A DNA stretch of 64,000 nucleotides from Lachnospiraceae bacterium (GCA_014804755.1 JAAUZE010000018.1:3436-67435), one strand, 5' to 3'. Counted from the stretch's first letter, positions 31,701 to 42,826 are shown. Made by a program: numbers and translations. The notes: generated from the letters alone by a model not told the origin.

Positions 31701-34700
31701 CGGACACCGCACTGCAACACCGGAAGAACAGGGGATTTTAGCAAAATATGTGGGCTGGGGAGGTCTTGCCGACGCTTTTGACGGAACAAAGGTAAATTGG
31801 GCGAATGAATATCAGGAATTAAAAAGCCTTTTATCCCCGGAAGAATATGATTCCGCGAGGGAAAGCACACTGAATGCACATTATACAAGCCCCGTTATCA
31901 TAAGGAGCATCTATGAAGCCTTAGAGAACATGGGGTTTGAAAAAGGGAATGTATTAGAGCCTGCAATGGGCATCGGGAATTTCTTCGGTATGCTGCCGGA
32001 GAAGATGCAGGACAGCAGGCTTTATGGCGTGGAGCTTGACGGTATCACCGGACGGATTGCAAAACAGCTCTATCCGAAAGCAGATATCAAAATCTCCGGA
32101 TTTGAAAAGACGGACTACCAGAATGATTTTTTTGACGTGGCAGTGGGCAACGTGCCTTTTGGTCAGTATAAGGTAGCAGATAGGCAGTATGATAAAAATA
32201 ACTTCCTTATACACGATTACTTTTTTGCAAAAACTTTGGACAAAGTGCGTCCGGGCGGCGTGGTCGCTTTTGTGACAAGCAAGGGTACAATGGACAAGAA
32301 AAGCCCCGAAGTACGGAAATACCTTGCACAGCGTGCGGATCTTTTGGGGGCGGTCAGGCTTCCGAATACAGCCTTTAAAGAAAATGCGGGAACAGAAGTT
32401 ACCTCGGATATCTTATTTCTGAAAAAGCGCGACAGGGTTATGGATTTGGAACCGGACTGGGTGCATCTTTCGGAAGATGAAAACGGCATCGCTATGAACA
32501 GTTATTTTGTGGAACACCCGGAGATGATCGTTGGAAAAATGGAAATGGTGTCCGGACCTTACGGTATGGAAAGCACCTGCCAGCCCGACACCACAAGACC
32601 CTTTGCGGAGCAGCTTGCGGAAGCCATCAGCCGCATTGACGGGAAGATTGAGGAGATAGAACTTGATGAACTTGATGATGAATTTGCGGGCACGGCAATC
32701 CCCGCAGATCCGGATGTAAAAAATTACAGTTACACACTGGTGGACGATAAAGTCTATTACCGTGAGAATTCCATTATGAAACCTGTTGATATGTCGGATT
32801 CCATGCTGGAACGCGTCAGGGGCATGGTGGGCATAAGGGACTGTACGCAGGAACTGATTAACGTGCAGCTTCAGGAATATCCGGATCATGTTATTAAAAA
32901 TAAACAGACGGAATTAAATGAGCTGTATGATGATTTTACCAAAAAGTACGGGTTTATCAATTCACAGACCAACAAGCGGGCATTTAACCAGGACAGCAGC
33001 TATTGCCTGCTATGCTCTCTTGAAAAGATGGACGAGGAAGGGAAATTTATCGGCAAGGCGGATATGTTCACAAAGCGCACGATCAAAAAAGCGGAGGTTG
33101 TCACGAGCGTTGACACGTCAACCGAAGCCCTTGCGGTGTCGCTGTCAGAAAAGGCGCGAATTGACCTTGATTATATGGCGGAGCTGTCCGGGAAAGACAC
33201 TGACACGATAAAAGAGGAACTGACCGGGGTAATCTTTCAAAATCCCTTAACTGACAAATGGGAAACCGCGGACGAATATCTGAGCGGAAACGTCCGTGAC
33301 AAGCTGGAAACAGCAAAAGTCTATGCAGAAAACCATCCGGAATATAACGTGAATGTGCAGGCGCTCATGCAGGTACAGCCCAAAGAGCTTGACGCAAGCG
33401 AGATAGAGGTTCGTATCGGTGCGACATGGGTAAAGCCGGAGTATCTTGAAGATTTCATGCGCGACACGTTTGAAACGCCGCAGCATCTGTTTGACCGGAA
33501 TGTCATGGGCATACAGTATTCGGACGTGACGGGGCAGTGGAATGTAAAGGGCAAAAATGCGGATTATGGAAATTCCCTTGTGAACATGACTTACGGAACA
33601 AGCCGCAGGAACGCCTACCAGATTTTGGAGGACTCCCTGAACCTGAAAGACAGCCGGGTGTATGACACCATAGAGGAGGACGGGAAGGAAAAGAGGGTAT
33701 TAAACAAAAAGGAAACCACACTTGCGGCACAGAAGCAGGACACCATACGGGAAGCCTTTAAGGACTGGATTTTCCATGATCCGGACAGGCGGCAGGACTT
33801 GGTGGCAAAATACAACAAGCTGTTCAATTCCACTAAACCGAGGGAATATAACGGTGACCATTTAAAGTTCCCCGGAATGACACCGGACATTGAACTAAAA
33901 CCGCATCAGAAAAATGCAATAGCGCATATCCTGTATGGGGACAACACCCTGCTTGCTCACTGCGTCGGCGCGGGCAAGACGTTTGAGATGACAGCGGCGG
34001 CAATGGAGAGCAAGCGGTTAGGCTTATGCCAGAAAAGTTTGTTTGTAGTGCCGAATCACCTGACAGAACAATGGGCAAACGATTTCCTGCGTTTATATCC
34101 CGGTGCAAATATCTTAGCTGCCACGAAAAAGGATTTTGAACCTGCGAACAGGAAAAAGTTCTGTTCAAGGATAGCGACGGGCGATTATGACGCAGTTATT
34201 ATCGGGCATAGCCAATTTGAGAAGATACCATTGTCAGCGGAAAGGCAGGCGGCGACTATTGAACGGCAGATAGATGAGATAGAGCTTGCCATTGCACAGG
34301 CAAAAGCGGACAACGGGGAACGCTACACAATCAAGCAGATGGAGAAATCAAGAAAAGCGTTGCAGACGAGGCTCGACAAACTTAATGATACCACAAGAAA
34401 AGACAATGTAGTGACGTTTGAACAGTTAGGAGTGGACAGACTTTTTGTCGATGAATCGCACAATTATAAAAATCTGTTTCTTTATACCAAGATGCGCAAC
34501 GTGGCGGGCATTGCACAGACGGAAGCTCAGAAATCGAGCGATATGTTCGGGAAGTGCCAGTATCTTGATGAATTAACGGGCGGCAAGGGTGTGACCTTTG
34601 CGACAGGCACACCGATCAGCAACAGCATGACGGAGCTTTACACCAATATGCGCTATCTCCAGTATGGCACGTTACAGAAACTTGGCTTAGGGCATTTTGA

Positions 34701-36561
34701 CAGTTGGGCATCTTCTTTTGGCGAAACACAAACAGCCATAGAGCTTGCGCCGGAGGGTACGGGTTACAGGGCAAAGACAAGGTTTGCGAAATTTTTTAAT
34801 CTTCCGGAACTGATTTCGCTGTTCAAGGAAAGTGCAGATATACAGACAGCGGATATGCTGAAACTGCCCGTACCGGAGGCTACGTACGAGAATGTAGTGT
34901 TAAAACCGAGCGAATACCAGCAGGATATCGTTGCTTCCCTTGCGGACAGAGCTGAAGCAGTCAGGAACAGGAAAGTTGAACCATATGAGGATAATATGCT
35001 CAAGATAACCAATGACGGCAGAAAGTTAGCGTTAGACCAGCGGCTTATCAACGATATGCTTCCTGATGATGAAAATTCCAAAGCAAGCGTATGTGTGAAC
35101 AAGGCATTTGAGATTTGGGAGCAGACAAAGGAACAGAGGTCAACGCAGCTAATCTTCTGTGATCTCTCTACGCCGAAAGGGGACGGCACTTTCAACGTCT
35201 ATGAGGACATAAAAAATAAGCTGGTGGAGAAAGGAGTGCCGGCGAAAGAAATAGCATTTATCCATGATGCCAATACAGAAATGAAGAAAGCGGAGCTGTT
35301 CGGAAAAGTACGAAGCGGACAGGTTCGTTTTTTATTGGGTTCTACGCAGAAAATGGGCGCAGGAACAAACGTACAGGACAGGCTTATCGCATTACACCAT
35401 TTAGATGTACCGTGGCGTCCTTCGGACATAGAACAGCAGGAGGGGCGTATTTTAAGACAGGGTAACATGAATGACAAGGTTAAGATTTTCCGGTATGTGA
35501 CGGAGAGCACATTTGATTCGTACAGTTGGCAGCTTATTGAAAACAAGCAGAAGTTCATTGGCCAGATAATGACATCAAAATCCCCGGTACGTTCCTGTGA
35601 GGATGTAGATGAAGCGGCGCTGACATATGCAGAAGTAAAAGCGCTTGCGACAGGCAATCCCTATATCAAGGAAAAAATGGATCTCGACGTTCAGGTATCA
35701 AAATTAAAGCTGATGAAAGCGAACCATACCAGTCAGATATACCGGCTGGAGGATAACATCACACAGCATTATCCGCAGCAGATAGCCATTCTAAAAGAGC
35801 GGATCAGCGGCATGACGGCGGACATTCAGACTGCAAAGACGAAGCTCCCCGCAGATAAGGAACAGTTTACCATGAAAGTCGGGGAAAAGGTTTATGCGGA
35901 TAAAAAAGAAGCCGGAACTGCACTTGTAGAGATGTGCAAGGAAATGAAAACAGTCAATGTGCCTGCAACGGTGGGGGAATATGCCGGGTTTAAGATGGCG
36001 GTGTCTTTTGATTCATTCAACCATAAATTTGTAATGAACTTAAAAGGGCAGTTAAGCCATAACCTGGAGATCGGCTCTGATCCACTCGGCAACATTTCAC
36101 GCATCAATCATGCTCTGGAAGCCATGCCGAAACAGCTTGCCGAAGCGCAGACCAAACTTGAAAACGTGGAACGCCAGCTGGAAACGGCAAAAACGGAGGT
36201 TACAAAGCCTTTTGCACAGGAAGCAGAGCTTTCAGAAAAGTTAGAGCGCCTTTCTGCCTTAAATGCCCTGTTAAACATGGACGAAAAGGGCGATGATGCA
36301 GCCAGCCATGAAGACGGCGTCGGCATGGAGGACGATGCGCCGGAGCAGACAGAAACGGAAACATCCGGACACAGTGACCAAAAGACAGAACAGGCGGCAG
36401 ATACGTCGAAACTCCGTCTGGTGAAAAATACATCCGCAGTTGACGACAATCCTGTGCAAAAGGTGTCAATAAGGGGGAAATTGGAAGCGTACAAAGCACA
36501 GGCAGCGGGAACAGGGAAACCGGAAATTGAAAAATTGAAAGGGAAGGAGGAAGTTATATAA
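28750..36561 (+). CDS. Giant ArdC-like / N6-methylase / SNF2-type helicase protein (LtrC-like)
   Basis: A 2,603-residue multidomain DNA-processing protein. Residues about 1-120 carry an ArdC-like single-strand DNA-binding domain ([16 protein letters not shown] ... [10 protein letters not shown]). About 300-430 is a polar Gly/Glu/Asp linker, the exact span overprinted by a TnpV-like gene. About 1,000-1,130 is an adenine methylase-like domain ([12 protein letters not shown], then GNVPFGQY in place of NPPY). The helicase follows: Walker A CVGAGKT near 1,737, [11 protein letters not shown] near 1,899, and the C-terminal motif EGRILRQGN near 2,228, then a coiled-coil tail. The start has GGGAGGAAAG upstream. 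Probably protects and remodels transferred DNA. Confidence 0.88.
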   Translation: MMTRYQMVSALAETTAAKIAENGASFRDYLDTAARLYKYPFNEQMLIYAQRPDARACASLEIWNEKMSCWVNRGAKGIALIDTDSERPKLKYVFDIADVHKARRIGRFPQLWEMKEEHKEAVLGRLEQIYGRTDDQKPFEQRIIEIAIRIASDYYKEILTEIKDVRDGSLLEELDDLNMGIRIHDTLASGIAYTVLSRCGADMEMCKDDFDFIYIDEFNTPKTLSVIGTATTEMSKPILMEIGRVIAAQEKEAERHGALNNEEEKNIDKTLAKGQNIHYNALKRESETGERSTPETTKNKETEGMAYGTDIREERGLPDTEPDTGRGAGGDADKIRTDAEELSEGTQERDLSGDDPDGRTESALPGDTEAGRGENGVFDRADGENRGSGRSAESVRSDEMGGEDEQHQELSGGNRTDGAGLQPISNETQQNMETEKPDNDHNSGENSLSGSFWDNPDFAEKAMELQKGVLCSDAFLIHKRPEIAGYFAMEQDAMLQTEYFKNSFHMGMTYVLGVGDSIVEYHAEENGIYMKDRTNDTVSEETLLSWEDARFFVNSYIEDDVYLLPGEKAEQIDTNGMYKQINLFSMFTEQVGKIATKEAEQGIIPAEKEIPEQARKELEKTQAKMERDTKVSCKDAIDRAIAENFDGYRLPRETAEGVIKEYGIERVSYVLANTVMHRRQEDRLSLENKEWAKSITPYAMLESQDIVAASHPAVLNGFINQARRYIEREKELAAQAEAEQVQDKEISGHDVQKSEDTIFIDGQKCVKTDEWKSGDDVYVLGNSVEDSDFFYAEVNGNTHFEYDHKPDRKEIEDDFIDLEAMRDIDRHEAEIFSRFEGSADFSDIGAAAVREKMENGETDKEMDSVEQNGMKSDYKVGDTVTIEETEFIIENISDREIQLRDPKLLYPIFRTESRENFERLLAEKTENALPEPDRKSPAKEAEPEIDKVGAVNFHITDDTLGIGSAKEKFKRNIEAIRTLEKIESGHRTATPEEQGILAKYVGWGGLADAFDGTKVNWANEYQELKSLLSPEEYDSARESTLNAHYTSPVIIRSIYEALENMGFEKGNVLEPAMGIGNFFGMLPEKMQDSRLYGVELDGITGRIAKQLYPKADIKISGFEKTDYQNDFFDVAVGNVPFGQYKVADRQYDKNNFLIHDYFFAKTLDKVRPGGVVAFVTSKGTMDKKSPEVRKYLAQRADLLGAVRLPNTAFKENAGTEVTSDILFLKKRDRVMDLEPDWVHLSEDENGIAMNSYFVEHPEMIVGKMEMVSGPYGMESTCQPDTTRPFAEQLAEAISRIDGKIEEIELDELDDEFAGTAIPADPDVKNYSYTLVDDKVYYRENSIMKPVDMSDSMLERVRGMVGIRDCTQELINVQLQEYPDHVIKNKQTELNELYDDFTKKYGFINSQTNKRAFNQDSSYCLLCSLEKMDEEGKFIGKADMFTKRTIKKAEVVTSVDTSTEALAVSLSEKARIDLDYMAELSGKDTDTIKEELTGVIFQNPLTDKWETADEYLSGNVRDKLETAKVYAENHPEYNVNVQALMQVQPKELDASEIEVRIGATWVKPEYLEDFMRDTFETPQHLFDRNVMGIQYSDVTGQWNVKGKNADYGNSLVNMTYGTSRRNAYQILEDSLNLKDSRVYDTIEEDGKEKRVLNKKETTLAAQKQDTIREAFKDWIFHDPDRRQDLVAKYNKLFNSTKPREYNGDHLKFPGMTPDIELKPHQKNAIAHILYGDNTLLAHCVGAGKTFEMTAAAMESKRLGLCQKSLFVVPNHLTEQWANDFLRLYPGANILAATKKDFEPANRKKFCSRIATGDYDAVIIGHSQFEKIPLSAERQAATIERQIDEIELAIAQAKADNGERYTIKQMEKSRKALQTRLDKLNDTTRKDNVVTFEQLGVDRLFVDESHNYKNLFLYTKMRNVAGIAQTEAQKSSDMFGKCQYLDELTGGKGVTFATGTPISNSMTELYTNMRYLQYGTLQKLGLGHFDSWASSFGETQTAIELAPEGTGYRAKTRFAKFFNLPELISLFKESADIQTADMLKLPVPEATYENVVLKPSEYQQDIVASLADRAEAVRNRKVEPYEDNMLKITNDGRKLALDQRLINDMLPDDENSKASVCVNKAFEIWEQTKEQRSTQLIFCDLSTPKGDGTFNVYEDIKNKLVEKGVPAKEIAFIHDANTEMKKAELFGKVRSGQVRFLLGSTQKMGAGTNVQDRLIALHHLDVPWRPSDIEQQEGRILRQGNMNDKVKIFRYVTESTFDSYSWQLIENKQKFIGQIMTSKSPVRSCEDVDEAALTYAEVKALATGNPYIKEKMDLDVQVSKLKLMKANHTSQIYRLEDNITQHYPQQIAILKERISGMTADIQTAKTKLPADKEQFTMKVGEKVYADKKEAGTALVEMCKEMKTVNVPATVGEYAGFKMAVSFDSFNHKFVMNLKGQLSHNLEIGSDPLGNISRINHALEAMPKQLAEAQTKLENVERQLETAKTEVTKPFAQEAELSEKLERLSALNALLNMDEKGDDAASHEDGVGMEDDAPEQTETETSGHSDQKTEQAADTSKLRLVKNTSAVDDNPVQKVSIRGKLEAYKAQAAGTGKPEIEKLKGKEEVI
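29669..30022 (+). CDS. tnpV: TnpV-like gene nested out of frame in the helicase gene
   Basis: A 117-residue frame inside the giant helicase gene, shifted by one base. The product ([17 protein letters not shown] ... [14 protein letters not shown] ... [14 protein letters not shown] ... [17 protein letters not shown]) matches the pattern of TnpV, the transposon-encoded protein of Tn4451-type elements. The match runs nearly end to end. A GGAGGG site sits eight bases before the ATG. In the same stretch the host frame encodes only a low-complexity polar linker. Either TnpV was inserted in a way that kept the large frame open, or the two frames are both used. Function of TnpV is unknown. Confidence 0.72.
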   Translation: MELTYEKNGDYLIPNLIPDGEPEGTLTKFGLMRRNFLKEHRKGIYQGMILMGELKAHCLEIQRQAEERMEFLTEQMAKTEGVDEALKASDQMKWVAKMNSIRNSAEETVLTELVYSL

Positions 36562-36563
36562 AT

Positions 36564-37856
36564 ATGAACAAACATACAGTGAGCGATTTATACCAGATGC
36601 AGTCACTCCCGCTTTCCATAAAAATACGGATGACACAATACCGTATCCGGGAATGGGTGGAGCATTACGGGACAGACGGCGTATACATAGCATTCAGCGG
36701 CGGCAAGGACAGCACAGTCCTTCTTCACCTTGTAAGGGAGATGTACCCGAACATCGGGGCTGTGTATGTGGACACCGGACTGGAATATCCGGAAATCAGG
36801 GAGTTTGTGAAACAGCATGAAAATGTTGATATCATCAGACCGAAAATGAATTTCCGCGATGTGATTATGAAATACGGTTACCCGATGATCGGAAAGGAAG
36901 TTGCGGGGTGCGTCTACGGTGCAAGGCGGTATGTGGAAAAGCTGATACAACGGGAAAATGGAGCGGAGGGAGGTGAAGTAATCCCGAATTACAGCTATAT
37001 GGCTGACCTGGTAGGGATAGACCGGCGGGAGGATAAGGAAAATGCACTTTATAAGAGTCTGATCCGTGGAGAGATACCAAGCACGGACATAAAAGTGCCT
37101 GTCCGCTACCTTATCCTGCATGGGAAATATCTCCATAAGGAAAACGGTGCGGAAACATCAGAATATTCCAGGATGTACAACAAGGAAAGATATAAATTCT
37201 TTTTGGAGGCGCCTTTTGAAATATCCGAACACTGCTGTTCGATTATGAAAAAAGCGCCCATGCACAATTACGCCAAAAAGACGGGGAAAATGCCAATGAC
37301 AGCGCAGATGGCGAGTGAAAGCAGATTAAGGACAACAAACTGGCTGAAAAACGGCTGCAACGGTTTTGAGATGAAAAGCCCCATCAGCAACCCGATGTCG
37401 TTCTGGACGGAGCAGGACGTGCTGGAGTACATCTACAATAACCATATCCCGATAGCGGACGTATACGGTGAAGTGGTGGCAGACTGCGGCGGTGAAGCGC
37501 CGGACGGGGATACGGCGGATATGGGGATCTTTGACTTGGGAAAGCCGGTGTTTGAAACGACCGGATGCAACCGGACAGGGTGCGTTTACTGCGGTTTTGG
37601 CTGCCACAGGGAAAAATCACCGAACCGTTGGGAGATGGCAGAGAAATTATCCAATCCGGAGATCATTGACTATATGATGCGCGGCGGCGCGTTTACGGAA
37701 AAGGGCATTTGGAAACCGGACGGCAGGGGGCTTGGCTTCTGGTTTGTGATTGAATGGATCAACGTGCATGGAAACCTGAACATCATCCTGCCGCACAGGG
37801 AGAAATATCTTGGACAGTATATGACGGAGGACATACAGAAATATCTTGCAGCGTAA
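36564..37856 (+). CDS. PP-loop (PAPS reductase/DndC-like) protein
   Basis: A 430-residue protein with the PP-loop SGGKDST at residues 45-51 and VDTGLEYPEIREF after it, as in phosphoadenosine phosphosulfate reductases and DndC. A Cys-rich cluster (CNRTGCVYCGFGCH, about residues 334-347) would bind an iron-sulfur cluster. The start follows the helicase stop by two bases, with AAGGAGGAAG upstream. No dndB, dndD or dndE is present, so phosphorothioation by itself is unlikely; sulfur or nucleotide modification of element DNA or RNA remains possible. It is widespread in ICEs of this type. Confidence 0.8.
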   Translation: MNKHTVSDLYQMQSLPLSIKIRMTQYRIREWVEHYGTDGVYIAFSGGKDSTVLLHLVREMYPNIGAVYVDTGLEYPEIREFVKQHENVDIIRPKMNFRDVIMKYGYPMIGKEVAGCVYGARRYVEKLIQRENGAEGGEVIPNYSYMADLVGIDRREDKENALYKSLIRGEIPSTDIKVPVRYLILHGKYLHKENGAETSEYSRMYNKERYKFFLEAPFEISEHCCSIMKKAPMHNYAKKTGKMPMTAQMASESRLRTTNWLKNGCNGFEMKSPISNPMSFWTEQDVLEYIYNNHIPIADVYGEVVADCGGEAPDGDTADMGIFDLGKPVFETTGCNRTGCVYCGFGCHREKSPNRWEMAEKLSNPEIIDYMMRGGAFTEKGIWKPDGRGLGFWFVIEWINVHGNLNIILPHREKYLGQYMTEDIQKYLAA

Positions 37857-37887
37857 AAAACAGCAATAAAACGGAGGTTTAAGGAAA

Positions 37888-38727
37888 ATGGGACAATCAG
37901 GACAGAATACAAAACAGAATATGGACGAAAACGATATCATAAAGCAGTTTATGGAGATGCTCAGCCAGCATGACATGGGAGGGCAGTCACAGGATTTTAT
38001 GGAGCTTTTTAAGTATGCAGTGGGAATGCAGTTACAGATCGGCGCAATGGCAAATGAATTACAGGGAATGCGGGAACAGCTTGCACAGCTTCAGGACAGC
38101 CAGCCGAAGGCAGCAACGGAGAAATTGATGGATAAAGCTGCACACATTCAGGAAAAACTTGCAGACCTGTCGCAGCGCCTGTCAGAAATAAAAGACTGTT
38201 TCGTGGAAACGGCGGCAAAAGCGGTCAATGCCTTTAAAGAAAAAGGGAAAGAGGAAATGTGCAAAGTCCTCCAAAAAGGGATATCAAGCATAAAATCGCT
38301 GCTTGCAGGTTATCAGGAGCAGATGATCGATGTGAAAACGGATTATCAAAAGACAGCCAACCAGATAGACAGCATTGGCGACCAATTAAAGCAGATCGGG
38401 AACAGCGTTTCAAATGTGGGCAGACTGTTAGCAGGGAAAGGCACAAAAGAAATGTCGGACGAACAGCCGGGGATCGGCATTACAAGGGCAATCAACACGC
38501 CTGTTAAAAATGCGATTGCGCACCTGCAAAAAAATATTGATGCCATTGACCGGATGACGGGAAAACTGGACAGCCTGTCAGAACGCCTTAATACTGCAAA
38601 AGAGGCGGAAAAAGGGGGGAGAACGTCCTTAAAGGATAAATTGTCGCAGATGAAAGAAAAAGCCGGACAGCAGAACAGACCGGAGCCGGATAAGGAAAAA
38701 GGGAAAAACAGGGCGGAATGCCTGTAA
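37888..38727 (+). CDS. DUF6674-type coiled-coil ICE protein
   Basis: A 279-residue, almost entirely helical protein: coiled-coil stretches cover about residues 45-90, 100-170 and 225-250. The N-terminal motif IIKQFMEML and the following conserved MQLQIGAMANELQGM match the DUF6674 family as I recall it. ACGGAGG precedes the ATG. Between the PP-loop protein and the nucleotidyltransferase protein. Structural or regulatory role, unknown. Confidence 0.7.
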   Translation: MGQSGQNTKQNMDENDIIKQFMEMLSQHDMGGQSQDFMELFKYAVGMQLQIGAMANELQGMREQLAQLQDSQPKAATEKLMDKAAHIQEKLADLSQRLSEIKDCFVETAAKAVNAFKEKGKEEMCKVLQKGISSIKSLLAGYQEQMIDVKTDYQKTANQIDSIGDQLKQIGNSVSNVGRLLAGKGTKEMSDEQPGIGITRAINTPVKNAIAHLQKNIDAIDRMTGKLDSLSERLNTAKEAEKGGRTSLKDKLSQMKEKAGQQNRPEPDKEKGKNRAECL

Positions 38728-38747
38728 AAACCGGATAAAAGCATCAG

Positions 38748-38785
38748 AAGCGGAACAGGCGGAAACACGCCTGTTTTCTGCTTTT
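38748..38785 (+). promoter_or_regulatory. Leader hairpin before the 38,809 gene
   Basis: A stem built around GAACAGGCG and CGCCTGTTTTC with loop GAAACA and extra outer pairing (AGC/GCT), ending CTTTT. It is preceded by GCATCAGA, like other ICE leader hairpins, and followed by an AAAGGAGG site. Possible terminator-like attenuator. Confidence 0.55.
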
Positions 38786-38808
38786 GCCAAAGGAAAAGGA
38801 GGAATCAT

Positions 38809-41800
38809 ATGGCAGAAAATAATTATGATATTGGGGAACTCAGATCTTCCCTTGAAACGATACACAGGGCAGTATCGGAACTTATCACGGGCATTGAGGC
38901 GCTGCTGCGGCAGCTACCGCCTGAGAGGGAGGCGCCGCGCCCATTGGAGGCAGAACAGGAATTTATGGAAATGGACAGGAAAGCCAATGAGCCGATCAAG
39001 GACAGCGATGTGGTTCTGAAGATCATGTATAGGGAAACTGACGGGTATGAGATTGACAAGATCACCAACATGACACAGGAACAGGCGCTTGACCTTGCCT
39101 ATAAACTGGCGTCACTGGGCGAGAATGAGTGGGACGGGAATATTCAGGATTTTATGGAAGAAAATGGGGCGGAGTATGTGCCAATCATTGTAAAAGGCGG
39201 CAGAAACAGCGGTATGCCGGAATTTTTTGATATTGCGGTAGACCTGAAGGTAGGGGAAGTTTCCCTTGAAAAAGAGTTATCCGGAATCGAATATGCAGCG
39301 TCCATTGTACACCGTCTGGAACATGGGAAGAGTGTGTTTTCCCCTGATGAAAGAAACCTGATTGTAAATTACGGGTATAAGTTGGACAATTACGGGAAAA
39401 CAAAAGAGCTGGCGGATATGCTGGCATACCGGATTGAGAATGAGCCTGTCAATGCAGCGCTGACAGTCATTGACGCACAGGCGGAAATTGACGCGCTTCC
39501 CGATGGCATGATTGGTCTGTCAGAGATGCACGGATACGGTTACACATGGGAAGAAATGCTCCCGCTTACAAAAGAAACCGCATTAGAGCTGTTTGACCAT
39601 GACCTGCCCGTGTACCTGCTTTATGAGGACGGTTCAGAAGCTATGGCAGAGGACAGGAAGCGGATCACAGAGCATAAGGGCATCTTCGGCATAGAAAAAG
39701 GCGATTGGGAGAATGAGCGGGAATTGCGCTCCATGCAGACGGAGCTTACCGACGAAGAAATTGAGTACAAAGACATTGAACAGGCGAGAGCCGCTGAAGA
39801 GCAGGAGGAAGAAATTGCGGGAAATGTCACTTCTGGACATGATGTCCCAAAATCAGAAATGGAGCAGACAGAAACAGAACAGCCCGAACCGGAGAAAACC
39901 TCCAAAACACCGGAAGCAGCAGATATGGAGGAGGACGAAATGATTGACCTCGGCAGTGAGAGGGAGCAGGTGCTTTCTGAAATGAAGAAGTTTTTAGCAG
40001 GGGAACAGGAAAATGAGCTTGCATTTCAGATAGCAGACCGTTATATCAGCATACAGGAAACAGATAGCGGCTATGATTATTCTATTATGGGCGCAGATTA
40101 TAAGGAGATAGACGGCGGTGTGTATGACAATCCCGATGTCAGTATCAGAGAAGCCCTTAACGACATAGTGGAGGATTTAAAAGACAATCCTTTTGACAAC
40201 GGTGCAAGGGGGAATATCGGTGACAATGATGAGTTGATACCGATTGATTACGATGGATTGATGGAAAAGGTGGAAGCTGCAAACCGTATCGAACCGCAGA
40301 CACAGGGGAACGTAGTTGAAAATTTCAAGGCAAAGACAAATGAGCTGTTCCATGAAATCAGTGAAATGAACCCGGCAGAGATTGAGGAAACCGTAAAATG
40401 CCATGTGCAGGCACAATTAGATGAATATGGCATTGATGCGGTAATCGTCGATGCGGTTGTTTCAGGGAGCCGGTGCCGGGGCTTGGAGCGTGAAGGCTCT
40501 GACCTTGATGTGGTAGTGGAGCTTTCCACGAATGAGAGGGAAGATGTGCTGTTCGATATGTTTAATGAGAACGGGCTTCATATCGGCGGGGTAAAAGTGG
40601 ATATCAACCCGATTACCGCACAGAGGACGGGAAGCCTTGAAACGTATCTCCCAAAAGTGGAGGAATATCTGGAGGGAGTGCGTGAAGCAAGGGAAAAAGA
40701 ACCGATAAGCATTTTTAATATCCGTATGAATGACGATGAACGGTGGTTCAAGAACACCAGCGGGCTTGATGTGGAGGGGCTGTGCAAAGCCTATGGGGAG
40801 TGTGAGCTGCCTTTTGTGGAAATGGGGAAATATGGCAGTTGGATTGACATAGGGGAGTTTGCAGCCATACAGCAGAGTGAACACTTGGCATTTTCCGTAG
40901 AATTTAATGAAGAAACAGATGAGATCACCATATTTGACGGGGAAAACTTTGAACATAAAAGACTGCGGGCAACCTTATTCCCTGAACAGGCAGAAACGGA
41001 AGTGACGCTGACCGTGGCAGAGTGCGGCGAGTTCCACAATATGGGCGAGTTTTATGAGAATATTCCTACAGTGGAGGAAGCTGTAGCAATCTGGAAACAG
41101 ATACCGCCGGAGCGCATGAACGGCATTCCTGCAATTGGCATCAATATCCATACACGGGGAACAGAGGCATTTGAAGATGTGGGGATTGATATTTTATCAG
41201 GGAAAAGGATTGACCTTGATTTTTTAGAGTATACTCCTGACATAAAAGACAATCCGCAGGCTATGGATGTGATTGCGGAGCTTGTGGCTAAGGCTATGCC
41301 TTTGATGTCGGAAATGGAGATAGACGGACATATGAGCGAGGAATTTGAAGCAAAGGTATGGGAGAAGCGTATGCCCGATCTGACATCTGCAGAACAGCTT
41401 GCAGTGGAGATTGACCGTTTTGTATATGATTATGATACCGCCCTTTACCATGACAATAGCCAGAGCATGACGGAGAATGTGTCAGAGATTGCAGAAGCTT
41501 TAAAGCAGGGTGATACCCGTGGTATTGCAATGTGGCTTGCCGATGTGTATACAGAGGGAACGGAGCCGGAACAAAAGAAAGCTATTGAGATTCTTAAAAA
41601 ACTGACAGAGTACAAGTCCCTTGCAAAGATTGAGGACAATGCCCTAAATGGCATGGAAGAACAGAACTATAATATGGTCGATAATATGCTAGGAACTGGG
41701 TACAGTTCCTTTAATAACGGTGCAGGGGAAAAGGCACAGAAGGAGGGTTATGCGGCAAAGATATCCTTAAAAACCCGCCTTGCAGAGAAGAAAGAATTTG

Positions 41801-41865
41801 TTTCCGGTCAGGGAAAAGACCATGAAGCACAGGAAACCATGAAGAAAAAGCAAAGGGAAGTGTAA
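38809..41865 (+). CDS. Large multidomain ICE protein with nucleotidyltransferase and YodL-like domains
   Basis: A 1,018-residue cytoplasmic protein. The N-terminal third is helical and acidic. A polar linker (about 340-380) contains the peptide SGHDVPKSE shared with the helicase. At about 555-590 lies a nucleotidyltransferase motif, GSRCRGLEREGSDLDVVVE (GS followed by DxD), as in minimal nucleotidyltransferases. About 625-710 resembles YodL (SIFNIRMNDDERWFKNTSG). About 725-800 resembles LPD-type domains of conjugative proteins (GINIHTRGTEAFEDVGIDIL). AAAGGAGGAA precedes the ATG. The combination suggests a protein delivered with the DNA or acting at establishment; this is inference. Confidence 0.75.
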   Translation: MAENNYDIGELRSSLETIHRAVSELITGIEALLRQLPPEREAPRPLEAEQEFMEMDRKANEPIKDSDVVLKIMYRETDGYEIDKITNMTQEQALDLAYKLASLGENEWDGNIQDFMEENGAEYVPIIVKGGRNSGMPEFFDIAVDLKVGEVSLEKELSGIEYAASIVHRLEHGKSVFSPDERNLIVNYGYKLDNYGKTKELADMLAYRIENEPVNAALTVIDAQAEIDALPDGMIGLSEMHGYGYTWEEMLPLTKETALELFDHDLPVYLLYEDGSEAMAEDRKRITEHKGIFGIEKGDWENERELRSMQTELTDEEIEYKDIEQARAAEEQEEEIAGNVTSGHDVPKSEMEQTETEQPEPEKTSKTPEAADMEEDEMIDLGSEREQVLSEMKKFLAGEQENELAFQIADRYISIQETDSGYDYSIMGADYKEIDGGVYDNPDVSIREALNDIVEDLKDNPFDNGARGNIGDNDELIPIDYDGLMEKVEAANRIEPQTQGNVVENFKAKTNELFHEISEMNPAEIEETVKCHVQAQLDEYGIDAVIVDAVVSGSRCRGLEREGSDLDVVVELSTNEREDVLFDMFNENGLHIGGVKVDINPITAQRTGSLETYLPKVEEYLEGVREAREKEPISIFNIRMNDDERWFKNTSGLDVEGLCKAYGECELPFVEMGKYGSWIDIGEFAAIQQSEHLAFSVEFNEETDEITIFDGENFEHKRLRATLFPEQAETEVTLTVAECGEFHNMGEFYENIPTVEEAVAIWKQIPPERMNGIPAIGINIHTRGTEAFEDVGIDILSGKRIDLDFLEYTPDIKDNPQAMDVIAELVAKAMPLMSEMEIDGHMSEEFEAKVWEKRMPDLTSAEQLAVEIDRFVYDYDTALYHDNSQSMTENVSEIAEALKQGDTRGIAMWLADVYTEGTEPEQKKAIEILKKLTEYKSLAKIEDNALNGMEEQNYNMVDNMLGTGYSSFNNGAGEKAQKEGYAAKISLKTRLAEKKEFVSGQGKDHEAQETMKKKQREV

Positions 41866-42010
41866 AAATACAAACCATAGTCAACCCTGAATTTTGCCGC
41901 CAAAACTGCGGCTAAATTGACAGAGCCAATGAATAATGATATAATAAAAGCCATATTTTTGACGGACAAGAAGATTGGTAAAATGGAAAGATAAAGATGC
42001 AATAAAGGGG

Positions 42011-42039
42011 TTGACAAATGAGTAAAAACGGCGTACTAT
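42011..42039 (+). promoter_or_regulatory. Near-consensus promoter directly upstream of AGAC repeats
   Basis: TTGACA (42,011-42,016), 17-bp spacer and TACTAT (42,034-42,039). The predicted start of transcription falls within the tetranucleotide repeat that begins at the next base. It points toward the 42,299 and adhesin-like genes. Confidence 0.7.
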
Positions 42040-42104
<65 letters not shown>

Positions 42105-42132
42105 GTGATACAATAGAATATTTTAGGAAATT

Positions 42133-42187
42133 AAAACCATGCATCAGAGGGGGACAAAAAGCGTCCTGCCCTGATGCATGGTTTTTT
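42133..42187 (+). terminator. Long hairpin with T run
   Basis: A 15-base outer stem (AAAACCATGCATCAG with CTGATGCATGGTTTT) encloses a smaller GGGGGAC/GTCC element and is followed by TT. It would end readthrough from the large upstream gene, or act as a regulated leader for the 42,299 gene. The rest of the 433-bp gap (41,866-42,298) holds nothing else I can identify. Confidence 0.7.
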
Positions 42188-42298
42188 GCTGTGTGCAAAG
42201 TCCGGTTTGGCTTGAGGGGAGGATAGACCGCAGGTTTCCCGTGAAAAACGAAATCAGAATACAATCATATAAAGAATAAAATATAAAGTATAGAGGAA

Positions 42299-42826
42299 AT
42301 GGATATGGAACAGGAATTAAAATTAAAATACGAAAGCTTTAGACAGAATAAAGGCGTATACCAGCATTATTATCTGGACGCCGTATGGGAAGAAAGTCCC
42401 GAATTTGAATATGAAGGCAGCAGATACCGGCTGGAAACGCAGACAGCGGTGGATAACGGTGGAGTGACGAGAAATACAATACAGCTTGACCTGTATCCGG
42501 CGGCGCGTGAGTACTGTGGGGGAAGAAGCGTAAACGGCAGATTTCTGTCTGCGCTTGAAGAAGCGGCAAATGCTCTGGCTGGAAAGGAAGTTACGCTGGT
42601 GGCAGAGGTGGTTGAAGGCGGTAAGGCTGCGCCTGCAGGCACTATGGAGGTTAACGGACAGTGTATCCCTAAGTATATCCTGGGAGAGATGACTCTGACT
42701 ATGCCGCTTCCGTGGCTGAAGATTCGCTTCCGCTTCCGGGAGCCGATTACTGTTTTCTATGACGGCACGACAGTCCAACTGGAATATGTGGAGACAATTA
42801 CGTTTATTGTGCAGGCAGTAGAATAG
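42299..42826 (+). CDS. Unknown protein preceding the large adhesin
   Basis: A 175-residue soluble protein with alternating beta strands and a helical middle (about residues 80-100); no signal peptide and no recognised family. A second ATG two codons in (42,305) is better spaced from the TAGAGGAA site. It lies 17 bp ahead of the surface protein gene, so the two are likely cotranscribed, and it may serve that protein's expression or export. Cargo of this ICE rather than part of transfer. Confidence 0.6.
   Translation: MDMEQELKLKYESFRQNKGVYQHYYLDAVWEESPEFEYEGSRYRLETQTAVDNGGVTRNTIQLDLYPAAREYCGGRSVNGRFLSALEEAANALAGKEVTLVAEVVEGGKAAPAGTMEVNGQCIPKYILGEMTLTMPLPWLKIRFRFREPITVFYDGTTVQLEYVETITFIVQAVE

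Noticed and set aside
35199-36575. Minus-strand frames opposite the helicase gene
   Set aside because: No ribosome binding sites and Ser/Cys-rich composition; antisense shadows.
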